The notes beneath the pieces are model-generated. The model ran no database searches and was not told where the DNA came from. It worked only from the letters and a program-made list of their open reading frames with translations. The translations under genes and the position numbers were made by a program. From positions 12,697 to 76,696 of the forward strand of contig CAJUOC010000009.1 of the NCBI GenBank assembly GCA_910587925.1: DNA of 64,000 bases, read 5' to 3'. This DNA comes from an uncultured Muribaculaceae bacterium (GTDB lineage: Bacteria; Bacteroidota; Bacteroidia; Bacteroidales; Muribaculaceae). Each line of letters begins with the position of its first letter. The first letter of the stretch is position 1. Below, piece by piece: positions 54,742-63,651 of the stretch.

Positions 54742-56223
54742 ATGGCAACAGAACTCAAAGGCCTCACCAAGCGCCAAGACAATTATTCGCAATGGTACAA
54801 CGAGCTGGTCGTGAAAGCCGACCTGGCCGAGCAGTCGGCCGTGCGCGGCTGCATGGTCATCAAGCCCTACGGCTATGCCATATGGGAAAAGATGCAGCAG
54901 ACGCTCGACCGCATGTTTAAGGAAACCGGCGTCAAAAACGCATACTTCCCGCTGCTTATCCCCAAATCTTTTCTCTGCCGCGAAGCCGAGCATGTAGAGG
55001 GCTTTGCCAAGGAGTGTGCAGTGGTGACCCACTACCGCCTCAAAAACGACCCCGAGGGCAAGGGCGTCATCGTCGACCCCGAGGCCCGTCTTGAGGAGGA
55101 GCTCATCGTGCGTCCCACCTCGGAGACCATCATCTGGGGCACGTACAAAAACTGGATTCACTCATACCGAGACCTGCCCGTGATATGCAACCAGTGGTGC
55201 AACGTGATGCGCTGGGAGATGCGCACCCGCATGTTTCTGCGCACGAGCGAGTTTCTCTGGCAGGAAGGCCACTGCGCCCACGCCACGGCCGAGGAGAGCG
55301 AGCAGCGCACGGTGCAGATGATCAACCTCTACGCCGAGTTTTGCCGCCGTTACATGGGCCTGCCCGTGATTATCGGCGTGAAGACGGCCAACGAGCGCTT
55401 TGCCGGCGCCCTCAACACTTACACCATCGAGGCCATGATGCAAGACGGTAAGGCTCTGCAGAGCGGCACATCGCACAATCTGGGACAAAACTTCGCCAAG
55501 GCTTTCGACGTGACATTTGCCAACAAGGACAATCAGCCCGAGTACGTATGGGCCAACTCCTGGGGCGTGTCGACCCGCCTGATGGGCGCTCTCATCATGG
55601 CCCACTCCGACGACAACGGCCTGGTGCTCCCGCCCCATCTGGCTCCCATCCAGGTGGTGATCGTGCCCATCTACAAAAATGCCGAGCAGCTCGCCAAGAT
55701 TACCGAGGCCATCATGCCTGCCATCAAGCGCTTTGAGGAGCTGGGCATCTCGGTCAAGTACGACGACGCCGACAACCGCCGCCCGGGATTCAAATTTGCC
55801 GACTATGAGGTAAAGGGTGTGCCCGTGCGCCTCGTGGTGGGCCCGCGCGACGTGGAGCAGGGCACTGTCGAGGTCATGCGCCGCGACACCCTCGAGAAGG
55901 AGGAGCGCCAGCTGGCCGGCATCGCCGACTCTGTGGCCGAGCTGCTCGAGGACATCCAGCGCAATGTATACGACAAGGCACTGAAGATGCGCGACTCCCG
56001 CATCGTGAAGTGCGACAGCTACGACGAGTTTAAGGAGAAAATCGAGGACGGCGGCTTCTTCCTCTGCCACTGGGACGGCACCACCGAGACCGAGGAGCGC
56101 ATCAAGGCCGAGACAAAGGCAACCATACGCTGCATACCCCTCGACGCTCCCGCCGAGGAAGGCAAGTGCATGGTCACCGGCCGCCCCTCACACCGCCGTG
56201 TAATCATCGCCCGCGCATATTGA
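54742..56223 (+). CDS. proS: Prolyl-tRNA synthetase (eukaryote/archaeon-like class)
   Basis: The 493-residue class II synthetase charges tRNA-Pro. It has the ProRS type 3 pattern: [55 protein letters not shown] and the motif 3 region, then an anticodon-binding domain (VVIVPIYKN) and a C-terminal zinc-like region ending in Tyr. Length matches this short class, which lacks the bacterial editing insertion. Confidence 0.96.
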   Translation: MATELKGLTKRQDNYSQWYNELVVKADLAEQSAVRGCMVIKPYGYAIWEKMQQTLDRMFKETGVKNAYFPLLIPKSFLCREAEHVEGFAKECAVVTHYRLKNDPEGKGVIVDPEARLEEELIVRPTSETIIWGTYKNWIHSYRDLPVICNQWCNVMRWEMRTRMFLRTSEFLWQEGHCAHATAEESEQRTVQMINLYAEFCRRYMGLPVIIGVKTANERFAGALNTYTIEAMMQDGKALQSGTSHNLGQNFAKAFDVTFANKDNQPEYVWANSWGVSTRLMGALIMAHSDDNGLVLPPHLAPIQVVIVPIYKNAEQLAKITEAIMPAIKRFEELGISVKYDDADNRRPGFKFADYEVKGVPVRLVVGPRDVEQGTVEVMRRDTLEKEERQLAGIADSVAELLEDIQRNVYDKALKMRDSRIVKCDSYDEFKEKIEDGGFFLCHWDGTTETEERIKAETKATIRCIPLDAPAEEGKCMVTGRPSHRRVIIARAY

Positions 56224-56224
56224 T

Positions 56225-57175
56225 ATGGCTGCCCCGACCCTGGCTATCGTAGTACCCTGCTACAAAGAGACCGAGGCTCTGCCCGCATCGCTCGGCACAC
56301 TGCTCGGCCTGCTCGACGAGTTTGCCGCCGAGGGTATCGCCGCGCCCGACTCATATATAATGTGTGTCGACGACGGCAGCCCCGACGCCACGTGGAGTGT
56401 CATCGAGGAGTGGCACGGCCGCGACAGCCGTGTCAAGGGCATACGCCTGGCCCACAACCGCGGCCACCAGTGCGCCCTGCTCGCCGGTGTCGATGCCGTG
56501 GCCGACCGCTGCGACGCCGCCGTCACCATCGACGCCGACCTCCAGGACGACCCCCGCGCCATGCGCGCCATGCTCGGCCATATGGCCGATGGCGCCGAGA
56601 TAGTATATGGCGTGAGGTCGTCGCGCGAGAGCGACTCGTGGTTTAAGCGCACCACCGCCCAGGGCTTCTACAAGTTTCAGCACATGCTCGGGCTGGAGAC
56701 CGTGTACAATCATGCCGACTACCGCCTCATGAGCGCCCGCGCCCTGCGCTACCTGCGCCAGTATGGCGAGAGCAATATCTTCCTGCGCGGCATCGTGCCG
56801 CAGATCGGCCTGCAGACAGCTGTGGTCGAGTATCCGCGCACAGCCCGCACTGCCGGCGAGACCCACTATCCGCTGTCAAAGATGATAGCACTGTCTATCG
56901 ACGGTGTGACATCTTTCACGGCCAAGCCCATGCGGTGGATATTCACCGTGGGCCTGCTGCTGCTGGTGGTCGACATCGCGGTGGCTCTGTGGGTGCTCAT
57001 CGCATACTTCCGCCACGCGACCATATCGGGCTGGGCATCGCTGATGCTCTCGGTATGGTTTCTCGGCAGCCTCATACTCATGGGGCTCGGTATCGTGGGC
57101 GAGTACATCGGCAAGATATACACCGAGGTGAAGCACCGCCCGCGCTACGCCCTGCGCGACGAGCTGTTCGACTGA
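56225..57175 (+). CDS. Polyprenyl-phosphate glycosyltransferase (DPM1/GtrB-like)
   Basis: This 316-residue protein has a GT2 domain (VVPCYKETEALP, CVDDGSPDATW, NRGHQCALLAG, TIDADLQDDP) and two C-terminal membrane helices (about 235-260 and 272-295). This is the layout of enzymes that put a sugar on polyprenyl phosphate for use outside the cytoplasm, such as ArnC and GtrB. It starts one base after proS. Confidence 0.88.
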   Translation: MAAPTLAIVVPCYKETEALPASLGTLLGLLDEFAAEGIAAPDSYIMCVDDGSPDATWSVIEEWHGRDSRVKGIRLAHNRGHQCALLAGVDAVADRCDAAVTIDADLQDDPRAMRAMLGHMADGAEIVYGVRSSRESDSWFKRTTAQGFYKFQHMLGLETVYNHADYRLMSARALRYLRQYGESNIFLRGIVPQIGLQTAVVEYPRTARTAGETHYPLSKMIALSIDGVTSFTAKPMRWIFTVGLLLLVVDIAVALWVLIAYFRHATISGWASLMLSVWFLGSLILMGLGIVGEYIGKIYTEVKHRPRYALRDELFD

Positions 57176-57206
57176 TTTCACAAACCCTGCCAATCCTCTC
57201 CCCGCC

Positions 57207-57665
57207 ATGCCAGAGCGTCAGATACGCATCGACATATTCCGACCCGACCTCACCACCCGCCTCGCCCTGCCATACGCCGATGCGGGTGTCAAGGCCGGCT
57301 TCCCCTCGCCGGCCCAGGACTATATTTCGGAAAGCATCGACCTCAACCGCGAGCTTATACGCCACCCCGCGGCGACATTTTACGCGCGTGTCGACGGCGA
57401 CTCCATGATCGGCGACGGTATCGAGTCGGGCGATATACTGGTGGTCGACCGCTCCATCGAGCCGGCCGACGGCGACCTTGCCATCTGCTGTATCGACGAT
57501 GAGTTTACGCTCAAGCGCATCTCGCTGCGTGCCGGCAGCATATGGCTCATCCCCAGCAACGAGCGCTACGACCCCATACTTGTCACGCCCGACCGGCGTT
57601 TCATGGTATGGGGCGTGGTGACACATACCATAAAGCAGCACCGCCGCGGACGCCGCCATATCTGA
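57207..57665 (+). CDS. umuD: UmuD-like self-cleaving protein (DNA polymerase V accessory)
   Basis: The 152-residue S24 peptidase has the self-cleavage site Ala30-Gly31, the nucleophile Ser66 in DGDSM and the general base Lys103 in EFTLKRI. After RecA-stimulated cleavage UmuD' activates translesion polymerase V. It lies 7 bases before umuC. I see no clear SOS box upstream, so damage control is not visible here. Confidence 0.93.
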   Translation: MPERQIRIDIFRPDLTTRLALPYADAGVKAGFPSPAQDYISESIDLNRELIRHPAATFYARVDGDSMIGDGIESGDILVVDRSIEPADGDLAICCIDDEFTLKRISLRAGSIWLIPSNERYDPILVTPDRRFMVWGVVTHTIKQHRRGRRHI

Positions 57666-57672
57666 CAGAGGT

Positions 57673-58953
57673 ATGTACGGGCTTGTCGACTGCAACAATT
57701 TCTTCGTGTCGTGCGAGCGGGTATTCCGTCCCGGCCTGCACGGGCGCCCTGTGATAGTGCTCAGCAACAACGACGGCTGCGCCATCGCCCTCTCCAACGA
57801 GGCCAAGGCGCTGGGCATACGCCGCGGCGACCCGTACTTCAAGATCGAGGGCCTCTGCCGACGCCACGATGTGACTGTATTCTCGGGCAACCACCGCCTG
57901 TACGGCGACATGTCGTCGCGGGTAATGGCCACCCTGGGGACTATGGTGCCTGAGATGGAGATATACTCGATCGACGAGGCATTTCTGCATCTGTCTCACA
58001 TCGCTCCCGAGGAGCTTGTCGACCACGGCCGCGAGATAGTGCACCGCGTGCGCCGCGACACCGGCATCCCCACATCGCTGGGCATAGCGCCCACCAAGAC
58101 CCTTGCCAAGGTGGCGGCGAGATTTGCCAAGCGGTATCCGGCATACCGGGGCGTGTGCCGTATCCCCGACGACACTGCCCGCCGCAAAGCCCTCGCCCTC
58201 ACTGCGCCCGGCGACATCTGGGGCATCGGGCGCAGGCTGCAACGGCGGTTTGACCGCATGGGGCTGCGCACCGCGCTGCAATTTGCCGATATGGACTGCG
58301 CCGACGTCGAGCGGCTGTTCAATGTCACTTGCGAGCGCGTGTGGCGCGAGCTCAACGGCATCCCCTGCATCGGCCACGACGACGACCATCAGCCGCGCAA
58401 GCAGATATGCTGCTCACGCTCATTCGGCTCCATGCTCAGCGACATCGACGACCTGCGCCAGGCCATCGCTCTATTTGCCACCATAGCCTCGCGCAAGCTG
58501 CGCGAGCAAGACTCGGCGGCCGTATCGCTATCGGTGTTTCTGCACACCAATACTTTCCGCGACGACATGCCCCAGTACTGCAATACCGGCCATATACGTC
58601 TGCCCGAGGCCACCGACGACACATCGGCCATCAGCGCCGCCGCCACCTGCGCGCTGCGCTCCATCTACCGCCGCGGCTTCAGCTATAAGAAGGCCGGTGT
58701 CATCATCACCGAGATCATCCCACGCGGAGCCGTGCGCCGCTCGCTCTTCGGCGACGAGGCCGAGCGCGAGCGCCGGCGCCGCCTCATGCAGACTGTCGAT
58801 GCCATCAACTCCACATCGCTCTCCCACGACACCATACATATAGCCTCGTATCGCCCGGCCGACAGCATCGTGCGCGTCGAGCGGCGCTCGCGGCTATATA
58901 CCACCCGTTTACAAGACATAATCACCGTCAACTGCCATGCCCAAGCCCTCTGA
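57673..58953 (+). CDS. umuC: DNA polymerase V catalytic subunit UmuC
   Basis: This 426-residue Y-family polymerase has GLVDCNNFFVSCE with the first metal Asp, VLSNNDGCAIALSNEAK, YSIDEAFLHL with the Asp-Glu pair, and the thumb motif GIAPTKTLAKVAA. A little-finger and C-terminal UmuC region ends at RLYTTRLQDIITV. Length is standard. It overlaps the HU-like gene by 17 bases. Confidence 0.95.
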   Translation: MYGLVDCNNFFVSCERVFRPGLHGRPVIVLSNNDGCAIALSNEAKALGIRRGDPYFKIEGLCRRHDVTVFSGNHRLYGDMSSRVMATLGTMVPEMEIYSIDEAFLHLSHIAPEELVDHGREIVHRVRRDTGIPTSLGIAPTKTLAKVAARFAKRYPAYRGVCRIPDDTARRKALALTAPGDIWGIGRRLQRRFDRMGLRTALQFADMDCADVERLFNVTCERVWRELNGIPCIGHDDDHQPRKQICCSRSFGSMLSDIDDLRQAIALFATIASRKLREQDSAAVSLSVFLHTNTFRDDMPQYCNTGHIRLPEATDDTSAISAAATCALRSIYRRGFSYKKAGVIITEIIPRGAVRRSLFGDEAERERRRRLMQTVDAINSTSLSHDTIHIASYRPADSIVRVERRSRLYTTRLQDIITVNCHAQAL

Positions 58954-59167
58954 ACTCGGCGCCTGCCTCGCCGAAATAATACGCAGCACTGCCGCCGACC
59001 TCGACTCGGTGGCCATCCCGTCGTTCGGGACATTCGTCGCCCGCAAGCGCGACGAAGAGATTGTCGACGACCTGTCAAGCGGCCGCCGTATGCTGCTGCC
59101 CCCGCAGATAACACTCGAATTTGTACCCGCCGCCAAGCTGCGCAAAAACTTCTCGCAACATGAATAA
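58937..59167 (+). CDS. Short HU-like DNA-binding protein
   Basis: The 76-residue protein resembles the HU/IHF fold: an N-terminal helix pair (LGACLAEIIRS), the VAIPSFGTFVARKR turn (HU: PGFGTF) and a C-terminal strand and helix. The segment RRMLLPPQITLEFVPAAKLRK replaces the HU beta-arm end. It is slightly shorter than HU (about 90). The start overlaps umuC; its stop overlaps the following HU-LysM gene by 8 bases, so the two are co-translated. Confidence 0.75.
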   Translation: MPKPSELGACLAEIIRSTAADLDSVAIPSFGTFVARKRDEEIVDDLSSGRRMLLPPQITLEFVPAAKLRKNFSQHE

Positions 59168-60287
59168 TACCGTCACCCTGCCCCAACTCATCAGTCTGCT
59201 CGCGGCCAAGGCCGGATGCACACCCGCCGAGGCGCGCAAGTATCTCCACGACCTATTCGCGCAGGTGGAGGAGGCGCTGTCGCGCGGCGAAAGCTATACG
59301 ATAGATGGTATCGGCGAGTTTGCGCCCGGCTTTGAGGCCGGCAACCCCGTGCTCTTCCGCCCCGACGAGGCTCTTGCCGCCGCTCTCAATGAGCCTTTCT
59401 CGGCGTTTACCGCCATGGAGCTGCCTGCAGACATGCCCGCCGAAGCCCTCGACGCCCCCCCCGCCGAGACGGTCGCAGAGTCTCTGCCGACCGAAGAGCC
59501 TCCGGTCGAGGAAACGCCCGCAGAAGAAACGCCCGCGGAAGAAGCGCCCGCTGAGGAAGCGCCCGCTGAAGATGTACCTGCTGAGGAAACTCCCGCCGAG
59601 GAAGCACCCACGGAGGAAGTGCCCGTCGAAGATGTGCCCGCCGAGGAAGTATCTGCCGAAGAAACGCCTGACGAAGACGCCACAGTACAAGAAGAGGAGG
59701 AGCCTGAAGCGGAGTTCACCGCCCCTACGGCCGTGCAGCAAGGTCGCCCCACAGCCATGTGGCTCACCATCGGCATACTCATCGGCCTCATAGTCGGTCT
59801 GGTGGCCGGATATTTTGCCGGAGCAGCCGTCGGTCGCTACTATATACCGCAGGATGAAGACGAGTATTTCGATGACGATACCGTGACCATCGCCATCGTA
59901 GAGCCTGTGCAGATACAGCAGGCCGCAGCCGCCGCTCCCGTCGATACGGCTGCGGCTCCCGTCGCAGCACCCGAGCCACAGCCCGTGGCTGCCGAGCCCG
60001 TTGCGGCTCCTGCCGAGCCTGCAAAACCTACCAAACCCGAGCCCAAGTACGATACCATCACCTCGACACAGTTTCTGACCACGCTCGCCCGCAAGCATTA
60101 TGGCGTCAAAAACTACTGGATATTTATCTACGAGGCAAATCCGTCGCTGGGCAATCCCAACAGCATACGCCCCGGCACCCGGGTGGTAATCCCCGACCGC
60201 TCCACATTTGAAGGCCCCACCCCCGAAGCCACCGCCGCCAAAGCCCAGGAGCGCCTCAACGCCCTTGCCCGCCGCTATAAACTATAA
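59160..60287 (+). CDS. HU-like domain, membrane anchor and LysM domain fusion
   Basis: This 375-residue protein has an unusual layout. Residues about 5-80 form an HU-like domain (LPQLISLLAAKAG, ARKYLHDLFAQVEEAL, IDGIGEFAPG). A 5-residue Pro-Ala-Glu-Glu repeat runs from 112 to 170, a membrane helix lies at about 200-222, and an Ala/Pro linker follows. Residues about 298-346 resemble a LysM peptidoglycan-binding domain (FLTTLARKHYGVKNYWIFIYEANP, IRPGTRVVIP). With the N-terminus inside, the protein would link DNA to the cell wall; this topology is inferred. The ATG at 59160 overlaps the short HU-like gene. Confidence 0.8.
   Translation: MNNTVTLPQLISLLAAKAGCTPAEARKYLHDLFAQVEEALSRGESYTIDGIGEFAPGFEAGNPVLFRPDEALAAALNEPFSAFTAMELPADMPAEALDAPPAETVAESLPTEEPPVEETPAEETPAEEAPAEEAPAEDVPAEETPAEEAPTEEVPVEDVPAEEVSAEETPDEDATVQEEEEPEAEFTAPTAVQQGRPTAMWLTIGILIGLIVGLVAGYFAGAAVGRYYIPQDEDEYFDDDTVTIAIVEPVQIQQAAAAAPVDTAAAPVAAPEPQPVAAEPVAAPAEPAKPTKPEPKYDTITSTQFLTTLARKHYGVKNYWIFIYEANPSLGNPNSIRPGTRVVIPDRSTFEGPTPEATAAKAQERLNALARRYKL
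59493..59669 (+). repeat. Tandem 15-base coding repeat (PAEE[T/A/V])
   Basis: About twelve imperfect 15-base units encode Pro-Ala-Glu-Glu-X in the acidic linker of the HU-LysM protein. Units differ by few bases, so slippage could change linker length. Confidence 0.85.
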
Positions 60288-60313
60288 CCTCAATATTCAT
60301 CATAGTACTTAAC

Positions 60314-60721
60314 ATGACTAAACCGTTTATCACCACCTTCGCGCTGATGACCCTGTCAGCGGCCGGGATGCAGTCGGCCGAGCCGCTGCGACTTGTCTTT
60401 GAGACGGCCGACGGAGATGTACACACTTATAGCGCCGATGCTCTGACTATGACCATCGGCGACGGCAGACTTACAGTGGCCAATGCATCGCAGACCGACA
60501 AGCTCGACCTCAATCAGCTTGTAAAGATGTACTTTACCGGCGAGCCTGCCGGCATCACTGAAGCGTCAGACATCGCCGGTCATGGAGAGGCCGATGTATT
60601 TACACCCGAGGGGCGATACGCCGGCCGCTTCACCTCGGCGGCGCAGGCGGCGCAGGCTCTCCCCGCAGGCATATACATCATACTCACGGGCGGCAACGCC
60701 CACAAAATCTGCGTGCGATGA
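60314..60721 (+). CDS. Small secreted protein with T9SS-like C-terminal tail
   Basis: The 135-residue protein has a signal peptide (about 1-22, ending MQSAEP). The middle is a short beta-rich part (VFETADGDVHTYSADALTMTI, KLDLNQLVKMYF). The C-terminus (VFTPEGRYAGRF, ALPAGIYIILTGGNAHKICVR) fits a type A T9SS sorting tail. The middle resembles the N-terminus of the next protein, so they may be relatives. It overlaps that gene as ATGA. Confidence 0.65.
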   Translation: MTKPFITTFALMTLSAAGMQSAEPLRLVFETADGDVHTYSADALTMTIGDGRLTVANASQTDKLDLNQLVKMYFTGEPAGITEASDIAGHGEADVFTPEGRYAGRFTSAAQAAQALPAGIYIILTGGNAHKICVR

Positions 60722-62625
60722 GAGGCGCGGTACTTACCGGGGCCTTGGTCGCCCTCTGCTCGGCAATGCTGTCGGCCGAGACACTCAATGTAGTCACAGG
60801 CGATGTGACTTACCGCTTTGCTGTCGAGAAGACAGGCGACATGCCATACACCGCCGGCACCACACTCACCATTCAGGGCAAGGTATTTGACCTTACCGGC
60901 ATATCGGCGATGTATGTAGACCCGACCGATGCCGCGGCCAATACCGTGGCTGTGCATTACGACGGCTCCCGCGCAAGCGTCGTCGTAGACGGCGACATAG
61001 CCGCATATGTCACAGTCGGCGTGACAGGCGCCGACGTATCTGTCTCGCAGGATAGCAGCGTGGGCAGTGATACCTGCGGCGAGATTACATATACGCTATC
61101 GGGCAACTCTGGCAGCGGCTCCTTCAGCATGACCGGCTCCTATAAAGCCACTGTCGTGCTCGACGGCTTAGCCCTGGCCAATCCCGCCGGTGCCGCCATC
61201 GATATTCAGGACGGCAAGCGCATCAGGCTCACCGTGGCCGACAACACGTCCAACAGTCTTGCCGACGGAGCGGCCGGAAGTCAGAAAGGCTGTATCGTAT
61301 GCAAGGGTCATATGGAAATAGGAGGAGGAGGCTCACTGTCGGTCACCGGCAATACAGGCCACGGCATTTATGCCAAAGAATACGTGACTCTGCGCGACGC
61401 GGCCGTGACGGTAGATGCCGCTGTAAAAGACGGACTCAACTGCAATCAGTATCTGACCATCTCCGGCGGCAGCCTCACCATCTCGGGCACCGGCGACGAC
61501 GGTATACAGGTGTCGTACAAAGACGATACCGACCGTACTGCCGAAGACACCGGCTCCATCACCATCGAGGGAGGCACCATATCGGTGTCTGCCACTGCCA
61601 CTGCGGCCAAAGCCATCAAGGCCGACGGTGACATATACATATCGGGCGGCAGCGTGAAGGCATCTGTCAGCGGCGGCGGCAAATGGGACGAGAAATCGTC
61701 CAAGACCAAAGCGTCGACATGCATCAGCGCCGACGGCAACATGACCATCTCAGACGGCGCCGTGCTCGATCTGCGCGCCACCGGGGCCGGCGGCAAGGGT
61801 ATCAGCATCGACGGCAATCTGAACATCAGCGGCGGCTCTGTCACCATCAACACAAGCGGAGGCATATTTGCCTATGTCAACGGTACCGAATACGACGGAT
61901 ATACCGGCAATACCGACCGTCTCGACAGCGACTGCAAGTCGTCGCCCAAGGGCATCAAGGCCGACGGCGACATCGTCATCGACAGGGGCACATTTGATGT
62001 GACCACCACCGGCAATGGAGCCGAAGGCATCGAGAGCAAGGCTCAGCTCACAATCAACGGCGGCACGTTCACGCTCAATACCTGCGACGACGCCATCAAC
62101 TCCTCAAGTCACATGTATATCAACGGCGGCACCATCACTGCCGTGGCCACTGACAACGACGCACTCGACTCCAACGGCAACATGTATATCCGCGGCGGCC
62201 ATATCGTGGCGCTCGGAGCCCGGGCCCCCGAGTGCGGTATCGATGCCAACGAAGAAGATGGATACACGGTGATATTTACAGGCGGCACACTGCTGGCTGT
62301 CGGGGGAGGCAACTCCGTACCATCGACAGCCGAGTCCACCCAGCCATATGTCACCGGCAACTCCGGAGTCACCGCCGGCAGCACAGTCACACTCAAAGAC
62401 GGCGACACGCTGCTGGCATCATTTACCATACCGGCAAACTACAGCATGTCGGGTGGCATGGGCGGAGGAGGAGGCTGGCGGCCGGGCGGAAACTCCGGCG
62501 GAAGCGTCCTGGTAAGCTGCGCCGGTCTCACCTCGGGCAAGACCTACACTCTCACCTGCGGCTCGTCATCGACATCGGTGACGGCCAGACTCACAGGCTC
62601 CGGCGGTGGCGGACGTCCCTGGTAA
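60718..62625 (+). CDS. Secreted carbohydrate-binding-domain (DUF4353-like) beta-helix protein
   Basis: This 635-residue protein has a signal peptide (about residues 1-20). Much of it is a parallel beta-helix with repeated short motifs: GDIYISGGSV, GNLNISGGSV, AQLTINGGTF, SHMYINGGTI and GNMYIRGGHI. This pattern is the carbohydrate-binding domain family DUF4353. It ends in Gly-rich stretches (MGGGGGWRPGG and SGGGGRP) with no clear sorting tail. It is probably a cell-surface glycan-binding protein. Confidence 0.8.
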   Translation: MRGAVLTGALVALCSAMLSAETLNVVTGDVTYRFAVEKTGDMPYTAGTTLTIQGKVFDLTGISAMYVDPTDAAANTVAVHYDGSRASVVVDGDIAAYVTVGVTGADVSVSQDSSVGSDTCGEITYTLSGNSGSGSFSMTGSYKATVVLDGLALANPAGAAIDIQDGKRIRLTVADNTSNSLADGAAGSQKGCIVCKGHMEIGGGGSLSVTGNTGHGIYAKEYVTLRDAAVTVDAAVKDGLNCNQYLTISGGSLTISGTGDDGIQVSYKDDTDRTAEDTGSITIEGGTISVSATATAAKAIKADGDIYISGGSVKASVSGGGKWDEKSSKTKASTCISADGNMTISDGAVLDLRATGAGGKGISIDGNLNISGGSVTINTSGGIFAYVNGTEYDGYTGNTDRLDSDCKSSPKGIKADGDIVIDRGTFDVTTTGNGAEGIESKAQLTINGGTFTLNTCDDAINSSSHMYINGGTITAVATDNDALDSNGNMYIRGGHIVALGARAPECGIDANEEDGYTVIFTGGTLLAVGGGNSVPSTAESTQPYVTGNSGVTAGSTVTLKDGDTLLASFTIPANYSMSGGMGGGGGWRPGGNSGGSVLVSCAGLTSGKTYTLTCGSSSTSVTARLTGSGGGGRPW

Positions 62626-62643
62626 TCCTGCCGACAATTACAG

Positions 62644-62677
62644 CAAAACGCCTGCCGCTGACGCGACAGGCGTTTTG
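62644..62677. terminator. Terminator between the beta-helix gene and the small minus-strand unit
   Basis: An 11-base perfect stem (62644-62654 with 62667-62677) carries an A-run on one side and a T-run on the other, so it can stop transcription in both directions. Confidence 0.85.
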
Positions 62678-62896
62678 TATAAAGCCACACCAAAGGATGC
62701 GATGAAACTCCGATACGACAGGATTTGAGTTCTTACAGTCCTTTGTAATCCCCCGGCTCAGAGGCTTCCCGCGAGGGAATGGGGCCCGCCATCGGGCTGC
62801 AGAGATTGTCTCGGTATTTCATGTAAAATTTGAAGAGTTTCCCAATCAACTTTGATGTGGTATCCTGTGCTTTCGACTCTCTTGTCTGTGCTTTTA
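62678..62896 (-). ncRNA. Candidate small transcript of about 220 bases, coding or structural
   Basis: It lies between a strong minus-strand promoter and the hairpin terminator. Its two ends can pair (62900-62887 with 62689-62677, imperfect), as can ACAGGAT (62868-62862) with ATCCTGT (62724-62718). An 11-pair alternative joins 62860-62850 with 62695-62685. Short inner hairpins exist (GCCCG/CGGGC and TTCCC/GGGAA). It also contains an open frame (see 62733-62822). I do not recognise it as tmRNA, SRP RNA or RNase P RNA. Confidence 0.4.
62733..62822 (-). CDS. Possible micro-protein of 29 residues (38 with a TTG start)
   Basis: An ATG at 62822 opens a frame of 29 residues (begins MKYRDNLCSP, ends GDYKGL) up to TAA at 62733. 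The same frame is open back to a stop just upstream of the transcript start; a TTG at 62849 would add MIGKLFKFY, an amphipathic, basic head. The protein-like composition, its own promoter and the terminator speak for a real gene. No homology can be claimed; a purely structural RNA is the alternative. Confidence 0.4.
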   Translation of the reverse strand: MKYRDNLCSPMAGPIPSREASEPGDYKGL

Positions 62897-62901
62897 TAAC
62901 G

Positions 62902-62933
62902 CAAAGTTAATACCGAAAGTTTGAATGTGCAAA
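62902..62933 (-). promoter_or_regulatory. Promoter of the small minus-strand unit
   Basis: On the minus strand TTTG (62933-62930), 20 bases, then a perfect TAACTTTG (62909-62902). It is the best promoter match in the region and points away from efp, toward the micro-ORF. Confidence 0.75.
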
Positions 62934-63004
62934 TCTTTGGCGAGAAATACGGGCCGACGGTGGAATTTTAGCAAAAAAGTACGGGCTAATTCAGCCGAAA
63001 TTGC

Positions 63005-63012
63005 TACCTTTG
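63005..63012 (+). promoter_or_regulatory. Promoter -7 element for efp
   Basis: A perfect TACCTTTG lies 37 bases before the efp start. No good TTTG occurs at the usual distance upstream. Confidence 0.5.
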
Positions 63013-63049
63013 CACCACCAAATACAGCACATAAGCAAATCAACTGACA

Positions 63050-63613
63050 ATGGCAACAACAGCTGACTTTAAGAACGGCATGTGCCTCGACATCGACGGC
63101 ACCTATTACTTCATAGTGGAATTTCTGCATGTGAAGCCCGGAAAAGGCCCGGCTTTCGTGCGCACCAAGCTGCGCAACGTGAAGACCGGCCGTATCCTCG
63201 ACAAGACCTGGAACTCCGGCGTCAAGGTCGAGGAGGTGCGCATCGAGCGTCGCCCCTACCAGTACTCGTATAAAGACGACATGGGCTACCACTTCCTCCA
63301 CACCGAGACCTGGGAAGAAATCATCGTGCCCGGCGAGAGCATCGAGGGCGTGCAGTTTCTCAAAGACGGCGACATCTGCGAGGCCATGGTACACGCCGCA
63401 TCGGAGACCGTGCTGACCTGCGAGATGCCCACCAGCGTGGTGCTCGAGGTGACCTACACCGAGCCCGGCATCAAGGGCGACACCGCCACCAACACCCTCA
63501 AGCCCGCTACCGTGGAGACCGGCGCCGAGGTGCGCGTGCCCCTCTTCATCAACATCGGCGACAAGGTGCGTATCGACACCCGCGACGGCTCCTACGTGGA
63601 GCGCGTGAAATAA
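63050..63613 (+). CDS. efp: Translation elongation factor P
   Basis: This 187-residue three-domain factor relieves ribosome stalling at proline runs. The N-terminal KOW-like domain carries the tip loop VKPGKGPAF with Lys32 at the functional position and Pro30 kept. The two OB domains follow ([24 protein letters not shown], then [25 protein letters not shown]). Length is normal. Confidence 0.97.
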   Translation: MATTADFKNGMCLDIDGTYYFIVEFLHVKPGKGPAFVRTKLRNVKTGRILDKTWNSGVKVEEVRIERRPYQYSYKDDMGYHFLHTETWEEIIVPGESIEGVQFLKDGDICEAMVHAASETVLTCEMPTSVVLEVTYTEPGIKGDTATNTLKPATVETGAEVRVPLFINIGDKVRIDTRDGSYVERVK

Positions 63614-63651
63614 TCCCATACCGCAAAATACTCTTTAAAGTAATATAAAAA

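Noticed and set aside
57176..57206. LexA/SOS box before umuDC
   Set aside because: The short gap contains no convincing dyad; Bacteroidetes SOS sites are also poorly defined.
59493..59669. CRISPR-like array
   Set aside because: The 15-base units are contiguous, in frame and encode a Pro-Glu linker; there are no spacers and no cas genes.
62678..62896. tmRNA, SRP RNA or RNase P RNA in the efp upstream gap
   Set aside because: None of the diagnostic core motifs of these RNAs could be found on either strand.
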